64,000 nt of DNA, from NCBI GenBank assembly GCA_947450025.1, contig CANFTW010000003.1, forward strand, positions 209,861-273,860, in the 5' to 3' direction. The stretch comes from Bacteroidota bacterium. Lineage in GTDB: Bacteria > Bacteroidota > Bacteroidia > B-17B0 > Aurantibacillaceae. The notes beneath the pieces were generated by a model, which saw only the letters and a program-made list of their open reading frames with translations, had not been told where the DNA came from and did not search any database. This document shows, one piece after another, positions 28,435 to 37,700 of this stretch (positions are counted from its first letter, which is position 1; each line of letters starts with the position of its first letter). The translations under genes and the position numbers were made by a program.

Positions 28435-29736
28435 TTATTCTACAATCATTTTTTTAGTGATTGATTTACCATCAATATTTAATGAATAGTAATATAACCC
28501 TCCAGCATATGCTCCTAATTTAATAGAATGCGTGCCCTGGTTAGCATTTACTTTTTCAGAAGAAATTACTCTTCCCATTACATCTGTAATTGTAAATACA
28601 GCAGATGAAGCATCTTTAACTAACTGATAATTTACAACTGATTCTTTTGTGAAAGGATTTGGTTGATTTTGATTTAAAGCAAAACCATTGTTTTCTAATT
28701 CAGATACACCAGCTGTTGTTACGCTTAATTTGTAACCAATATCATGGTGCTCGTAAGAATATGGAGTTGTGTATGCAAATGTAGGTAAGAAATAACCATT
28801 CCAACCATTAGTGTTAATGTTATATCTTACAGTTTGATCTAAAACATAAGACATGTTCATATCAGTTGTATAATCAGTTGGAGTTCCGTAAATAGTTGGA
28901 TCTGTTCCAGCTCCACCGCCATCTCCGTTTTCTTCAGAGCTTAATACAAAAAACACGTTTTTAGTTGCTGGGTTTGAACCGCCATCACCAATTAACACGT
29001 CTGTTAATGAATAAGAATATCCTGGTTTAAACGAAACAACTGCTCCAATTTTTTTAGAGTTTGTTTGAGGAGCAATACCTGAAGTTGCTACTAAAATTTG
29101 TTTGTAAACACCACCAGCGCAAGTATCTGTTGAGTTTAAAGGAATTCTAATTCTTTTTAAAACCGTCATGCTTGATTTTAAACCTAAAGTCGCAAAATTA
29201 TACTCAATATCTTGGTAAGGGAAATTTCCACCTAAGGTATAATCCAATGCGTGGTTTTCTGCAATAATCTCAATGATTAATGAATCAGGTGTATTATTAC
29301 CAGTATTTCTTTCGTAAATATAACCAATGGATAATGAATCCATGGTATAAGTTGCAAACTTATCAGTAATGATATTTTGTTGAGCCATAAAACTTGGATC
29401 CATGTAGTTTGCTGCTTTGTGAATATATGGATATACCGCTCCACTAGTTGAGCTATATCCTAAGATAATTGCAGAATCTGGAAACAAGTGCATAGCACTG
29501 AATACTTGCACGCCAGGGTTTAAATTTTCAATAAAATCAATTTTATTAAACCAAGCCGAACCGTTTTGAGTAGCCGTTTTGTTAGTGGTGTGTAATTTTG
29601 ATTTTTTGTAACCAGCAACGTTTGATTTTTTAAATAAGTTAGCTGGCTCTTGGTGAGTGTTTTCAATTAATGTTTTGTTTTGAGCATTTGCTAAAACAGA
29701 AAACACTAACAATGACGATAGTAAAATTTTTTTCAT
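28435..29736 (-). CDS. Secreted T9SS type A sorted protein, unknown function (paralogue B)
   Basis: A 433-residue protein with a signal peptide ending about VLANAQ, followed by an uncharacterised domain and a type A sorting domain (about 355-433) with NQPNPFTKESVVNYQL, DVMGRVISSEKV and AGGLYYYSLNIDG. It aligns with the downstream paralogue along its length, sharing LFPDS (about 85), RYNIN and FAYTxPYSYEHH (about 319-330). The C-terminal domain is far more conserved than the middle, so the two probably carry different surface activities on one export tail. Function unknown. Confidence 0.8.
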   Translation of the reverse strand: MKKILLSSLLVFSVLANAQNKTLIENTHQEPANLFKKSNVAGYKKSKLHTTNKTATQNGSAWFNKIDFIENLNPGVQVFSAMHLFPDSAIILGYSSTSGAVYPYIHKAANYMDPSFMAQQNIITDKFATYTMDSLSIGYIYERNTGNNTPDSLIIEIIAENHALDYTLGGNFPYQDIEYNFATLGLKSSMTVLKRIRIPLNSTDTCAGGVYKQILVATSGIAPQTNSKKIGAVVSFKPGYSYSLTDVLIGDGGSNPATKNVFFVLSSEENGDGGGAGTDPTIYGTPTDYTTDMNMSYVLDQTVRYNINTNGWNGYFLPTFAYTTPYSYEHHDIGYKLSVTTAGVSELENNGFALNQNQPNPFTKESVVNYQLVKDASSAVFTITDVMGRVISSEKVNANQGTHSIKLGAYAGGLYYYSLNIDGKSITKKMIVE

Positions 29737-29855
29737 GTTTTTATTATTTTAGTTTATAAAAGGACTAGTTCAAATTTAAAGAATTCATTTAATAAAAAAA
29801 AGTAAAATCGTCAAAAACATTTTTTAAAGAACACTGTTTAGTTTGAAGATCCTCT

Positions 29856-29863
29856 TATCTTTG
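29856..29863 (+). promoter_or_regulatory. Bacteroidota -7 promoter element for the thioesterase operon
   Basis: TATCTTTG, a match to TAnnTTTG, ends 4 bp before the ATG at 29868. The operon would start with an extremely short leader. Confidence 0.45.
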
Positions 29864-29867
29864 AGTT

Positions 29868-30284
29868 ATGTTAAAAAACACAGTTCACTCTCCAATAAAA
29901 TTTAGCGAAGTCGATTCTTTAAGAGTTGTTTGGCACGGCAATTATGTAAGGTATTTTGAAGATGGTAGAGAAGCGTTTGGCAAAGAATTTCAGTTAGGGT
30001 ATTTAGATATTTATGAGCATGGATTGGCAGTGCCTTTAATAGATTTGCAAGTTAACTTTAAACGTGTTTTAGAATATGGAGACACAGCAGTGATAGAAAC
30101 AACCTTTATTAATTCGCCTGCTGCCAAAATCATTTTTGAGTATAAAATAACGAGCGCCAAGCATGGCTACATTGCTTGCATAGGCCGAACAACGCAGGTT
30201 TTCATGAATCCTGTTAATAAAGAATTATTAATAACGATGCCTCCATTTATGGAGCTATGGAAACAAAAATGGAACCTCGCTTAA
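29868..30284 (+). CDS. Acyl-CoA thioesterase, hotdog fold (YbgC/4-HBT-like)
   Basis: A 138-residue single-domain hotdog protein with the 4-hydroxybenzoyl-CoA thioesterase/YbgC pattern: FSEVDSLRVVWHGNYVRYFEDGREAF (residues about 10-35), containing the catalytic Asp and HxNYxRYFEDGR. It hydrolyses an acyl-CoA or acyl-ACP thioester; the chain is unknown. First gene of a five-gene unit with a LolA-like carrier, a lipoprotein and a dehydratase-like protein. That company suggests a role in making or placing an acyl lipid in the envelope rather than housekeeping Tol-Pal YbgC. Contact with the operon partners is inferred. Confidence 0.85.
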   Translation: MLKNTVHSPIKFSEVDSLRVVWHGNYVRYFEDGREAFGKEFQLGYLDIYEHGLAVPLIDLQVNFKRVLEYGDTAVIETTFINSPAAKIIFEYKITSAKHGYIACIGRTTQVFMNPVNKELLITMPPFMELWKQKWNLA

Positions 30285-30340
30285 GGTTTCTTAACAAGGC
30301 TTGTGTTTTTTGAAAATTAAAAAAATGCTACCTTCGAACC

Positions 30341-30961
30341 ATGTATAAAATTATCTTTTTATTATTATTTCCATTTATTGGAATTTCTCAAAACTTTAAA
30401 GTTTTAAAAGACACGACTAGCCTAAAACAAAAAATAGAATTGATGAGTAAATCAACAATTTCTATTGAGTCAGATTTTGTGCAAGAAAAAAACTTAAGCA
30501 TGCTGTCTGAAAAAATTATTAGCAAAGGGCATTTTGTTTTTAAGAAAGAAAATTTGTTGCGTTGGGAATATGTTAGTCCTTCAAAGTATTTAATCATTAT
30601 CAATAAGGATAAAGTTATGATTAAAGACGAAAAAAAAACGACTAAGTATGACATGAATAGCAATAAAGTGTTTAAAGAAATTAATGATATTATGTTGTCT
30701 TGTGTACAAGGAACAATTTTTAAATCTAATAAATTTAAAACCAGTTATTTTGAAAATGAAAAGGGATATAAGCTCGAATTAATTCCTTTATCAAAAAACA
30801 TGAAAGAAACTTTCAAAAAAATTAATTTGTATTTTGATAAAAATGTAACTTCGGTCTCTAAAATGGAAATGGTTGAAACAAGCGAAGACGTCACAACACT
30901 TGATTTCATAAATAAAAAAATTAATGCGCCAGTTTCTGAAGCCATATTTATTGTTAAGTAG
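30341..30961 (+). CDS. LolA-like periplasmic lipoprotein/lipid carrier
   Basis: A 206-residue protein with a signal peptide (1-16, ending GISQ). It has the LolA-family pattern: ISIESDFVQEKNLSML, GHFVFKKENLLRWEYVSPSKY and VMIKDEKK (about 42-105), a fold that shields acyl chains crossing the periplasm. LolA of the housekeeping system carries lipoproteins from LolCDE to the outer membrane. A copy inside a thioesterase/dehydratase operon, as in aryl-polyene and flexirubin gene clusters, more likely handles a lipid product. The last 38 bp overlap the next gene, indicating coupled translation. Confidence 0.8.
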   Translation: MYKIIFLLLFPFIGISQNFKVLKDTTSLKQKIELMSKSTISIESDFVQEKNLSMLSEKIISKGHFVFKKENLLRWEYVSPSKYLIIINKDKVMIKDEKKTTKYDMNSNKVFKEINDIMLSCVQGTIFKSNKFKTSYFENEKGYKLELIPLSKNMKETFKKINLYFDKNVTSVSKMEMVETSEDVTTLDFINKKINAPVSEAIFIVK

Positions 30962-31571
30962 CAGTTTAATTTGTCTGCTTTTTGTTTCTTGTCGTATCTC
31001 AAAATTCAAGCATCCTCTTCAGAGTAATCAGTGTATAATTACTCAAAATCAAATTCAACCGATATTTGACGAAAATAAAGCAGCAAAATTTAAAGCCACT
31101 GTTGATGTCTTAAAAAATCATTTGAGTGGAATTATTATTGTAAAAAAAACAGATTCACTAACCACACACATAATTTTTGTCACCGAGATTGGTATGAAAA
31201 TGTTTGACTTTGAATGGATAAATGGAAACATGAGAACGGCCTATGTGTTTGAGCCATTAAATAAAGTAGCATTACTAAAAATTTTGCAAGAAAACTTTAA
31301 ACAAATGTTCTTATTAGATGTTTTTAATGCTCATGCAACTTGGCATACCAATAAATCAATAAAATCATATTATGAATTAGATGAATTTAAGCATCGATAT
31401 ATGATTGCAGATTCACTTAAAACGATAGAAGCACAATATATATTTCATAAACATAAAAAATCATGTTTAATAAATTATATTTTTGTGCCAGAAACTAAAA
31501 CATACCAGCAAATAAAAAGCACTCAATTTGGATTCATTAAAATTCGAATGGAGCTTAATAGAATAGATTAA
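30924..31571 (+). CDS. Probable lipoprotein of unknown function
   Basis: A 215-residue protein with a signal peptide and lipobox (LFVSC, Cys23), so it is probably a lipid-anchored envelope protein. The N-terminal start at 30924 gives a good signal peptide and overlaps the LolA-like gene by 38 bp. No domain is recognised. Its length and position between a LolA-like carrier and a dehydratase-like protein resemble uncharacterised lipoproteins of aryl-polyene-type clusters. Possible role in receiving or inserting the lipid product, by inference only. Confidence 0.7.
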   Translation: MRQFLKPYLLLSSSLICLLFVSCRISKFKHPLQSNQCIITQNQIQPIFDENKAAKFKATVDVLKNHLSGIIIVKKTDSLTTHIIFVTEIGMKMFDFEWINGNMRTAYVFEPLNKVALLKILQENFKQMFLLDVFNAHATWHTNKSIKSYYELDEFKHRYMIADSLKTIEAQYIFHKHKKSCLINYIFVPETKTYQQIKSTQFGFIKIRMELNRID

Positions 31572-31574
31572 TTT

Positions 31575-31952
31575 ATGCCAACATTTTTACTAAACGACTT
31601 TTATCATATCGAATCTTTTGAAAAACCGACTGATTTGTCAATCCAAGCGTCGATCATCTTAAACAGTAATCATGCTATATTTAAAGGGCATTTCGAGCAA
31701 ATGCCTGTTGTTCCAGGAGTTTGTCAAACACAAATGATTAAAGAATTATTACAACAGGATATTCATAAATCTCTAACCTTAAGCAAAGGAGACAATATAA
31801 AATTTACAGGAATGATTATTCCAACTCAAAACCCAAAAATACAAGTTGAATTAAGTTATAAGCAAGAGGACAATACATATAACGTTGAGGCTAAACTATT
31901 TTTTGAAAACACTATTTTTACAAAATTTAAAGGAACATTTATAAATAATTAA
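31575..31952 (+). CDS. Hotdog-fold 3-hydroxyacyl-ACP dehydratase-like protein
   Basis: A 125-residue protein resembling FabZ/ApeI dehydratases. The catalytic His lies in the block FKGHFEQMPVVPGVC (about residues 35-49), but the position usually occupied by the catalytic Glu of FabZ (PGVLxxE) reads PGVCQTQ. This suggests altered or reduced dehydratase activity, or a scaffold. It begins 3 bp after the lipoprotein stop. FabZ proper is elsewhere in such genomes and this copy is therefore probably specialised. Confidence 0.75.
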   Translation: MPTFLLNDFYHIESFEKPTDLSIQASIILNSNHAIFKGHFEQMPVVPGVCQTQMIKELLQQDIHKSLTLSKGDNIKFTGMIIPTQNPKIQVELSYKQEDNTYNVEAKLFFENTIFTKFKGTFINN

Positions 31953-31956
31953 ACAC

Positions 31957-32556
31957 ATGGGAACTCAAGAATTATTATCGAAACAAAACGATAAAACAGT
32001 ATTTAAAATAGTTTTAGGCGTAAGTGCATTAATTTGTGTTGTGGTTGTTGTTTTAAATCAAAAATTAATTCCAGTGCCCGATACATTCCCAATGTTTATT
32101 TATAAATTACCCTTATTGAACGCCATTTTAAATGGCTCTTGCAGTGTATTATTAATAGCATCTTTATGGGCTATCAAAAACAAAAATATTCAACTACATA
32201 AAAAATTAAACCTAACAGCATTCTTATTATCAAGTTTGTTTTTAATTTCATACGTTACTGCGCATTATTTTATTCCAGATACTAAATTCGGAGATATAGA
32301 TCATAGTGGAATACTTGAAGACATTGAATTAACTGGTGTTTCAGGAATACGTTCAGTTTATTTAACGATTTTATTAAGTCATATCTTTTTAGCGGTTATT
32401 GTTTTACCAATGATCTTATTATCTTTTTATTATGCATTAAAAGATGATAGAGTAAAACATAAAAAAATAACTCGTTTCAGTTACCCTATTTGGTTATATG
32501 TAACCATTACCGGTGTTGTCGTGTATCTTATGATCTCGCCATATTATAATTACTAA
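31957..32556 (+). CDS. DUF420-family membrane protein
   Basis: A 199-residue protein with about five membrane segments and the DUF420 features NGSCSVLLIASLWAIK and LHKKLNLTAFLLSS, then YVTAHYF, followed by LTILLSHIFLAVIVLPM and KKITRFSYPIWLYVTITGVVVYLM. The family is usually encoded near haem-copper oxidase assembly genes (Sco1, CtaG) in Bacteroidota, but no such genes are present here. It ends the operon of the thioesterase, and a terminator follows immediately. Function unknown; its link to the lipid genes may be only transcriptional. Confidence 0.85.
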   Translation: MGTQELLSKQNDKTVFKIVLGVSALICVVVVVLNQKLIPVPDTFPMFIYKLPLLNAILNGSCSVLLIASLWAIKNKNIQLHKKLNLTAFLLSSLFLISYVTAHYFIPDTKFGDIDHSGILEDIELTGVSGIRSVYLTILLSHIFLAVIVLPMILLSFYYALKDDRVKHKKITRFSYPIWLYVTITGVVVYLMISPYYNY

Positions 32557-32570
32557 TCAATATTGATTTT

Positions 32571-32594
32571 AGAGCGTCTTTATGACGCTCTTTT
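32571..32594 (+). terminator. Terminator of the thioesterase-DUF420 operon
   Basis: Perfect 8 bp stem AGAGCGTC / GACGCTCT with a 5 nt loop (TTTAT) then TTTT. It covers the upstream ATG (32582) of rpoN, so that ATG is not the start. Confidence 0.88.
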
Positions 32595-32596
32595 CG

Positions 32597-32604
32597 TATA
32601 TTTG
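32597..32604 (+). promoter_or_regulatory. Bacteroidota -7 promoter element for rpoN
   Basis: TATATTTG, 10 bp upstream of the ATG at 32615 and just after the preceding terminator. Confidence 0.6.
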
Positions 32605-32614
32605 CTATATAGTT

Positions 32615-34108
32615 ATGGCTCTTAAGCAAACACAACATTTAAAGTTATTACAAAAACTATCTCCTCAACAAATTCAGTTAATGAAGTTGTTGCAGTTGCC
32701 CACGGTTGCCCTAGAGCAGCGGATTAAGGAAGAGCTTGAATTAAACCCTGCCTTAGAAGAAGACAGCACAGAGTCAGATAACGAAGAGTTAGATAACGAG
32801 TATGATGAAGTTGATAATTCAGACAATGACGATCCCAGTGATTTTGATGAGAAAGAAAATGAAGTTGATAAAATAGATGATGGGTATGAATTGGAAGATT
32901 ATATGGATGCAGGAGATTTAGATGCCTATAAATATGAAATTTCAAATCGAAGTGCTGACGATGAGGTGTTTCAATCGGTAGTTGTTGAAGGACCAGATTT
33001 TCATTCGCAATTAGAAGAGCAATTAGGATTAAGAGATTTAACCGAAAAACAGTACTCGATAGGATTGTATTTAATAGGATGCATTGATGAAGATGGTTAT
33101 GTTCGTCGTGATTTAGAGTTAATCGTAGATGATTTAGCGTTTTCTCAAAACTTGCAAGCAACCAAAGAAGAGTTACAAGAGGTTTTAAAAACAATTCAAG
33201 AATTTGATCCAGCAGGAGTTGGAGCAAGAACCCTTCAAGAATGTTTGTTGATTCAGCTCGAAAGAAAAACAGAGAAAGCGAAAGAAACCCATTTAGCCAT
33301 TGAGGTTGTAAAAACCATGATGGATGAATTTTCAAAAAAACATTACGATAAAATTATTCGAAAATTAAATATTGAGGATGAGGATTTAAAAGATATCATT
33401 GCTGAAATTACGCACTTAAACCCAAGACCCGGAAATTCAGAAGGAGATAATAAAGGACAGATGTCGGAAGTGGTTCCTGATTTTAATATTTCAGTAAATG
33501 ATGGCGTTCCTGAATTGAGCATTAATCAAAGAAACCTACCTGAGTTAAAGATTAGTAGCGATTATATTGAAATGCTTAAAGAATATTCTCGAGCTAAAGA
33601 AAAAGCAATTAAAGAGGCGAGTTCTTTTGTAAAAGGTAAAATCGAATCAGCACAATGGTTTATTGAAGCTCTTCAACAACGTCATCAAACCATGCTAGTT
33701 TCTATGCATGCGATTATGGAATATCAATCTGATTATTTTTCAAGCGGTGATGAGTCTAAGTTAAAGCCGATGATTTTGAAAGATATTGCCGATAAGGTTG
33801 GCTTAGATATTTCAACAGTTTCAAGGGTAGCCAACAGTAAATATGTGCAAACGCCATACGGTACATTTTTATTAAAAACATTTTTTTCAGAATCTCTTAG
33901 TACCGATGGTGGAGAAGAAGTTAGCACCCGCGAGGTTAAAAAGATACTTCAAGAATGCATTGCTAATGAGGATAAAAAGAAACCATTAACAGATGACGCG
34001 CTCTGCGAAATCTTGAAAGAAAAAAAATATAATATAGCCCGCCGCACGGTTGCAAAATACAGAGAGCAATTAGATATCCCTGTTGCCCGAATGCGAAAAG
34101 AAATTTAA
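32615..34108 (+). CDS. rpoN: RNA polymerase sigma-54 factor
   Basis: A sigma-54 factor of 497 residues from the chosen start (MALKQTQHLK). A longer frame opens at 32582, but its first codon lies inside the preceding terminator and upstream of the -7 element, so it is rejected. Region I has LKLLQKLSPQQIQLMKLLQLP, region II is strongly acidic (about residues 45-100), and the core-binding and helix-turn-helix regions follow (LKDIADKVGLDISTVSRVANSKYV). The RpoN box is ARRTVAKYREQL near the C-terminus. Sigma-54 promoters need AAA+ activators. No activator gene is adjacent. Confidence 0.95.
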   Translation: MALKQTQHLKLLQKLSPQQIQLMKLLQLPTVALEQRIKEELELNPALEEDSTESDNEELDNEYDEVDNSDNDDPSDFDEKENEVDKIDDGYELEDYMDAGDLDAYKYEISNRSADDEVFQSVVVEGPDFHSQLEEQLGLRDLTEKQYSIGLYLIGCIDEDGYVRRDLELIVDDLAFSQNLQATKEELQEVLKTIQEFDPAGVGARTLQECLLIQLERKTEKAKETHLAIEVVKTMMDEFSKKHYDKIIRKLNIEDEDLKDIIAEITHLNPRPGNSEGDNKGQMSEVVPDFNISVNDGVPELSINQRNLPELKISSDYIEMLKEYSRAKEKAIKEASSFVKGKIESAQWFIEALQQRHQTMLVSMHAIMEYQSDYFSSGDESKLKPMILKDIADKVGLDISTVSRVANSKYVQTPYGTFLLKTFFSESLSTDGGEEVSTREVKKILQECIANEDKKKPLTDDALCEILKEKKYNIARRTVAKYREQLDIPVARMRKEI

Positions 34109-34297
34109 AACAATTTCAATTTTTTCATCAGATGTACTATTTTCTTGATGATTTGTTCAATAAAAAACAAAATTATAAAACGATTTAGTTTCCTAAACTG
34201 AGTAAAACTATTGTTTCAGTTATTAAAATTATGTTAATTTTTTTTTAATTATTATACATTTAGTATACCTAAATAATAATTTAAAATATTAGTTTTT

Positions 34298-34696
34298 ATG
34301 AAATACTGTTATTTTTTTCTTTTAATGTTGTTTTTAAACATTAGTTTTTTACACAGCCAAGATATTAATCCTAAAATTGTTGAAGTTTATGGTGAAAAGC
34401 TACAAGAAATTTTAAAAAACGATCCAGAGAGAATAAAGATATTTAACGATCTTTTAGAAAACAGAATAAAAATTGTTAAATCACCGATTGTTGGTGAAGA
34501 TAAATATGTTAAATTATCTTCGATACCCTTATCAAATAAATACAATCCTAATTTAAAAAGGGATGTTGTGTTTGATCCAAATAATTTTAATCCATTAAAA
34601 TATAACATGGATTTTTTTACTTCAATTGTTCAAGCGTATCGGGTTGATAACACTGATTATATTATTGTAATTGAAAAACAATCTATTCAGAAATAG
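34298..34696 (+). CDS. Small secreted protein of unknown function
   Basis: A 132-residue protein with a signal peptide (1-20, ending FLHSQ). No recognised domain. The mature part is charged, with KIVEVYGEKLQEILKNDPERIKIFNDLLENRIKI forming probable helices. Later Pro/Asn-rich strands are present. It precedes the giant adhesin by 47 bp in the same direction, as do small secreted proteins next to SprB-like genes in other Bacteroidota. It could assist secretion or anchoring of that adhesin, but this is inference. The start ATG at 34298 gives the signal peptide directly. Confidence 0.65.
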   Translation: MKYCYFFLLMLFLNISFLHSQDINPKIVEVYGEKLQEILKNDPERIKIFNDLLENRIKIVKSPIVGEDKYVKLSSIPLSNKYNPNLKRDVVFDPNNFNPLKYNMDFFTSIVQAYRVDNTDYIIVIEKQSIQK

Positions 34697-34743
34697 CATC
34701 AATAATGCCATTTAATTATTAATATTATTAATTCTAATATCTA

Positions 34744-37700
34744 ATGAAGTATATTTTTACAAGCCTATTAATTTTCATTTCATTAAGTTTTTTCTCACAA
34801 AACTATTTACTTAATGGAACAACAAATAATACCACAATTTCAACCTGTACAGGAAACTTTAATGATTCTGGTGGAGCTGGAGGAAGTTATGGTAATAGTC
34901 AAGACTATACCATAACATTTTGTCCAACAACACCTGGGAATAAAATAAATTTATTATTTACGGCGTTTGCAACAGAGAACGGCTATGATTTCATGTATAT
35001 TTATGATGGCCCAAATACCGGGTCCCCTTCTTTAGGAGTTTATTCAGGAACAGCTGTTACACCAATAGGAAATGTGCAGGCAACTGCAAGTAATACCTCA
35101 GGTTGTATTACAATTCGTTTTCATTCAGATGGATCTGTAACTGCCGCAGGTTGGGCAGCGGTTATATCTTGCATAACCCCTTGTCAAACAATCAATTCAG
35201 TATTTAACAGTTCTAGTCCAGCCCCTGTAGGCGGCATAATAAAGATTTGTCAAGGCCAGTCAGTGACATTTAATGGTAGCGGAACATTTAGCAGTAGCGG
35301 TGCGGGAGCTGCATACACTTGGGATTTTGATAATGGACAAACGGGTTCAGGAACAACCGCAACAACTACTTATACTGCACCAGGGGTTTATGTGGTTAAT
35401 TTAAATATTAATAAATCGGGTTGTATTAATTACAATAAAATTAACCAAATTGTTCAAGTATCTACTACACCTTCTTTCTCTGCCACAACAACTAGTACCA
35501 ATTCAATATGCATAGGCCAATCAGCTACTTTAATTGGATCTGTGACGCCCACACCTTTTATTGTTAATTGTTCGCCACCCACGGCTGGTACTACTTTTTT
35601 ACCAGATGGCTCAGGAGTTTCTTATCAAAGTTGCCTTACGGTTGATTGCTATGGTTCTTCACAAACTGTAACATCAATGGCTGATATTGGTAATATATGT
35701 ATTAACATTGAACATTCATTTCTGGATGATTTAGACATGATTATACAATGTCCAAATGGTCAACAAGTATCATTAAAAGATGATGTTGGTGGAGGAGGCA
35801 CTTATTTAGGTAACCCAATAGATGATGTAACTAGTGGGCCAGGAACAGGATTTACTTATTGCTTTGATATGTCAGGAACAGCGCTGTTAATAAATGGACC
35901 TACAGTTACCTCTGGTTCTCCAGCTGGACCATCTATTGCTGCCGGCACATATTCACCCGCAGCAAGTTTTGCAGGATTAATAGGATGTCCATTAAACGGA
36001 GGCTGGTGTCTTAAAATTACAGATCATGCAGCAATAGATGATGGATACATTTTTAATTGGGACATTAATTTTAATGCAACGGTTCCGGCATCACAATCAT
36101 TTACACCAACCATTGTTTCTCAAACATGGAGTGGGCCTAATATTACTTCAACCTCAGGGAATAATGCTATTATTACGCCAACAGCAACAGGATCATATTG
36201 TTACACCTTAACAGCAGTAGATAATTTTGGATGTAGTTACACAACAGTAAGATGTGTAACTGTGACACCTGGACCTAATGCAGGTGTTAGCAATACTTTA
36301 GCTGTATGTAATTCTGCTGCTGCATCTAATTTATTTTCTCTTTTAGGAATAGGAGCCTTAACAACAGGTTCTTGGACGGGCCCAACACCATCTTTAACGG
36401 GTGGTTATCTTGGAACCTTTAATCCGGCAGGTTTAGCTTCAGGCGCTTATAATTACACATACACTGTTCCAGGTAGTGGAGCCTGTCCTCCAGCTACTGC
36501 GGTTGTATCAGTCACTATAAGACCAAACCCATTGGCGACATTAACCGCAACAAACCCATCATGTGGAAGCACGAATGGACAGGTGTTTATTAATAACTCC
36601 TCTTGTTGCGCTCAAACCATTACTAGTTTTGCTAGTTCGTTGGGTGCTGTTTCTGGACAAACAGTAACTGGTTTAGGAGCAGGAACACCTATCATTACAC
36701 TAACTAACAGCTTTGGATGTACTTATACCGTTTCTACAACGTTATCATCTGCAACAGGGCCTTCAAGTATTACAATAACACCAACCAATGCAAATTGCGG
36801 AAACAATAATGGTAGTTTTACATTTGGTTCACCAATAGGAGGAACATCACCTTATGTCTATTCCATAAACGGTGGTGCTTTTTCTGCAACATCCCCAACA
36901 ACTGGTTTAGCACCAGGGACTTATTCAGTAACCGTTAAGGATGCTGGCGGATGCACCTACACATCAACGACAACGATTTCGAACATAGCGGGTCCTACTG
37001 CTATTGCAGGAACATCAAGTCCGGCATCGTGTGCTGGCGCAACTGGGTCATACACGGTAACAGGTGTAACAGGAGGATCTGCGGCATATACTTATAGTGT
37101 TGACGGTGGGGCTTTTTCTGGCGCAACAACATTTTCAGGTTTAGCATCAGGTACACACACCATTACCGTAAAAGATGCTAACGGATGTTTTTATACAACA
37201 ACCTTTAGCGTTGGTATAGCCGCAGGCATTAACTCAGCTCTTGTAAATGCATCAACGGCAAGTTGTGGTCAGTCTAATGCCACAGCTACAGTATCAGCAG
37301 TAACAGGCGGGGTTCCAACTTATAGTTATTCTTATGATGGAGGAGCTTATACAAGTAGTTCAACAACAACTGGGTTACCCGCAGGAAATCATACTGTTGT
37401 AATTATGGATGCAAATACTTGTACCTTGTCGGTATTATATACCGTTGTTAGTTTAGGTAGTCCAACAACTTCTATCACAAGTTTTTCAAATGTCACTTGT
37501 TTTGGTTTAGCAAATGGATCATGCACAGTAGCAATTCCAACAGGAGGAGCAGGAGCGCCATTTACCTATTCATTAACAGCGCCTTTACAAACCAATGGTA
37601 ACGGTCAGTTTTCAGGACTACCTCCTGGAACATATAACATCTCTGTTCAAGACGTAGCTGGGTGTGTGGCAACTACAAGCGTTGTGATTACACAACCAAC

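Noticed and set aside
32582..32614. Upstream ATG of the rpoN frame
   Set aside because: It lies in the loop of a perfect terminator stem and before the -7 element; the ATG at 32615 gives the usual sigma-54 N-terminus.
32724..33335. 203-codon open frame on the minus strand inside rpoN
   Set aside because: Frame shadow of a confident gene, with a biased Leu/His-rich composition and no motif.
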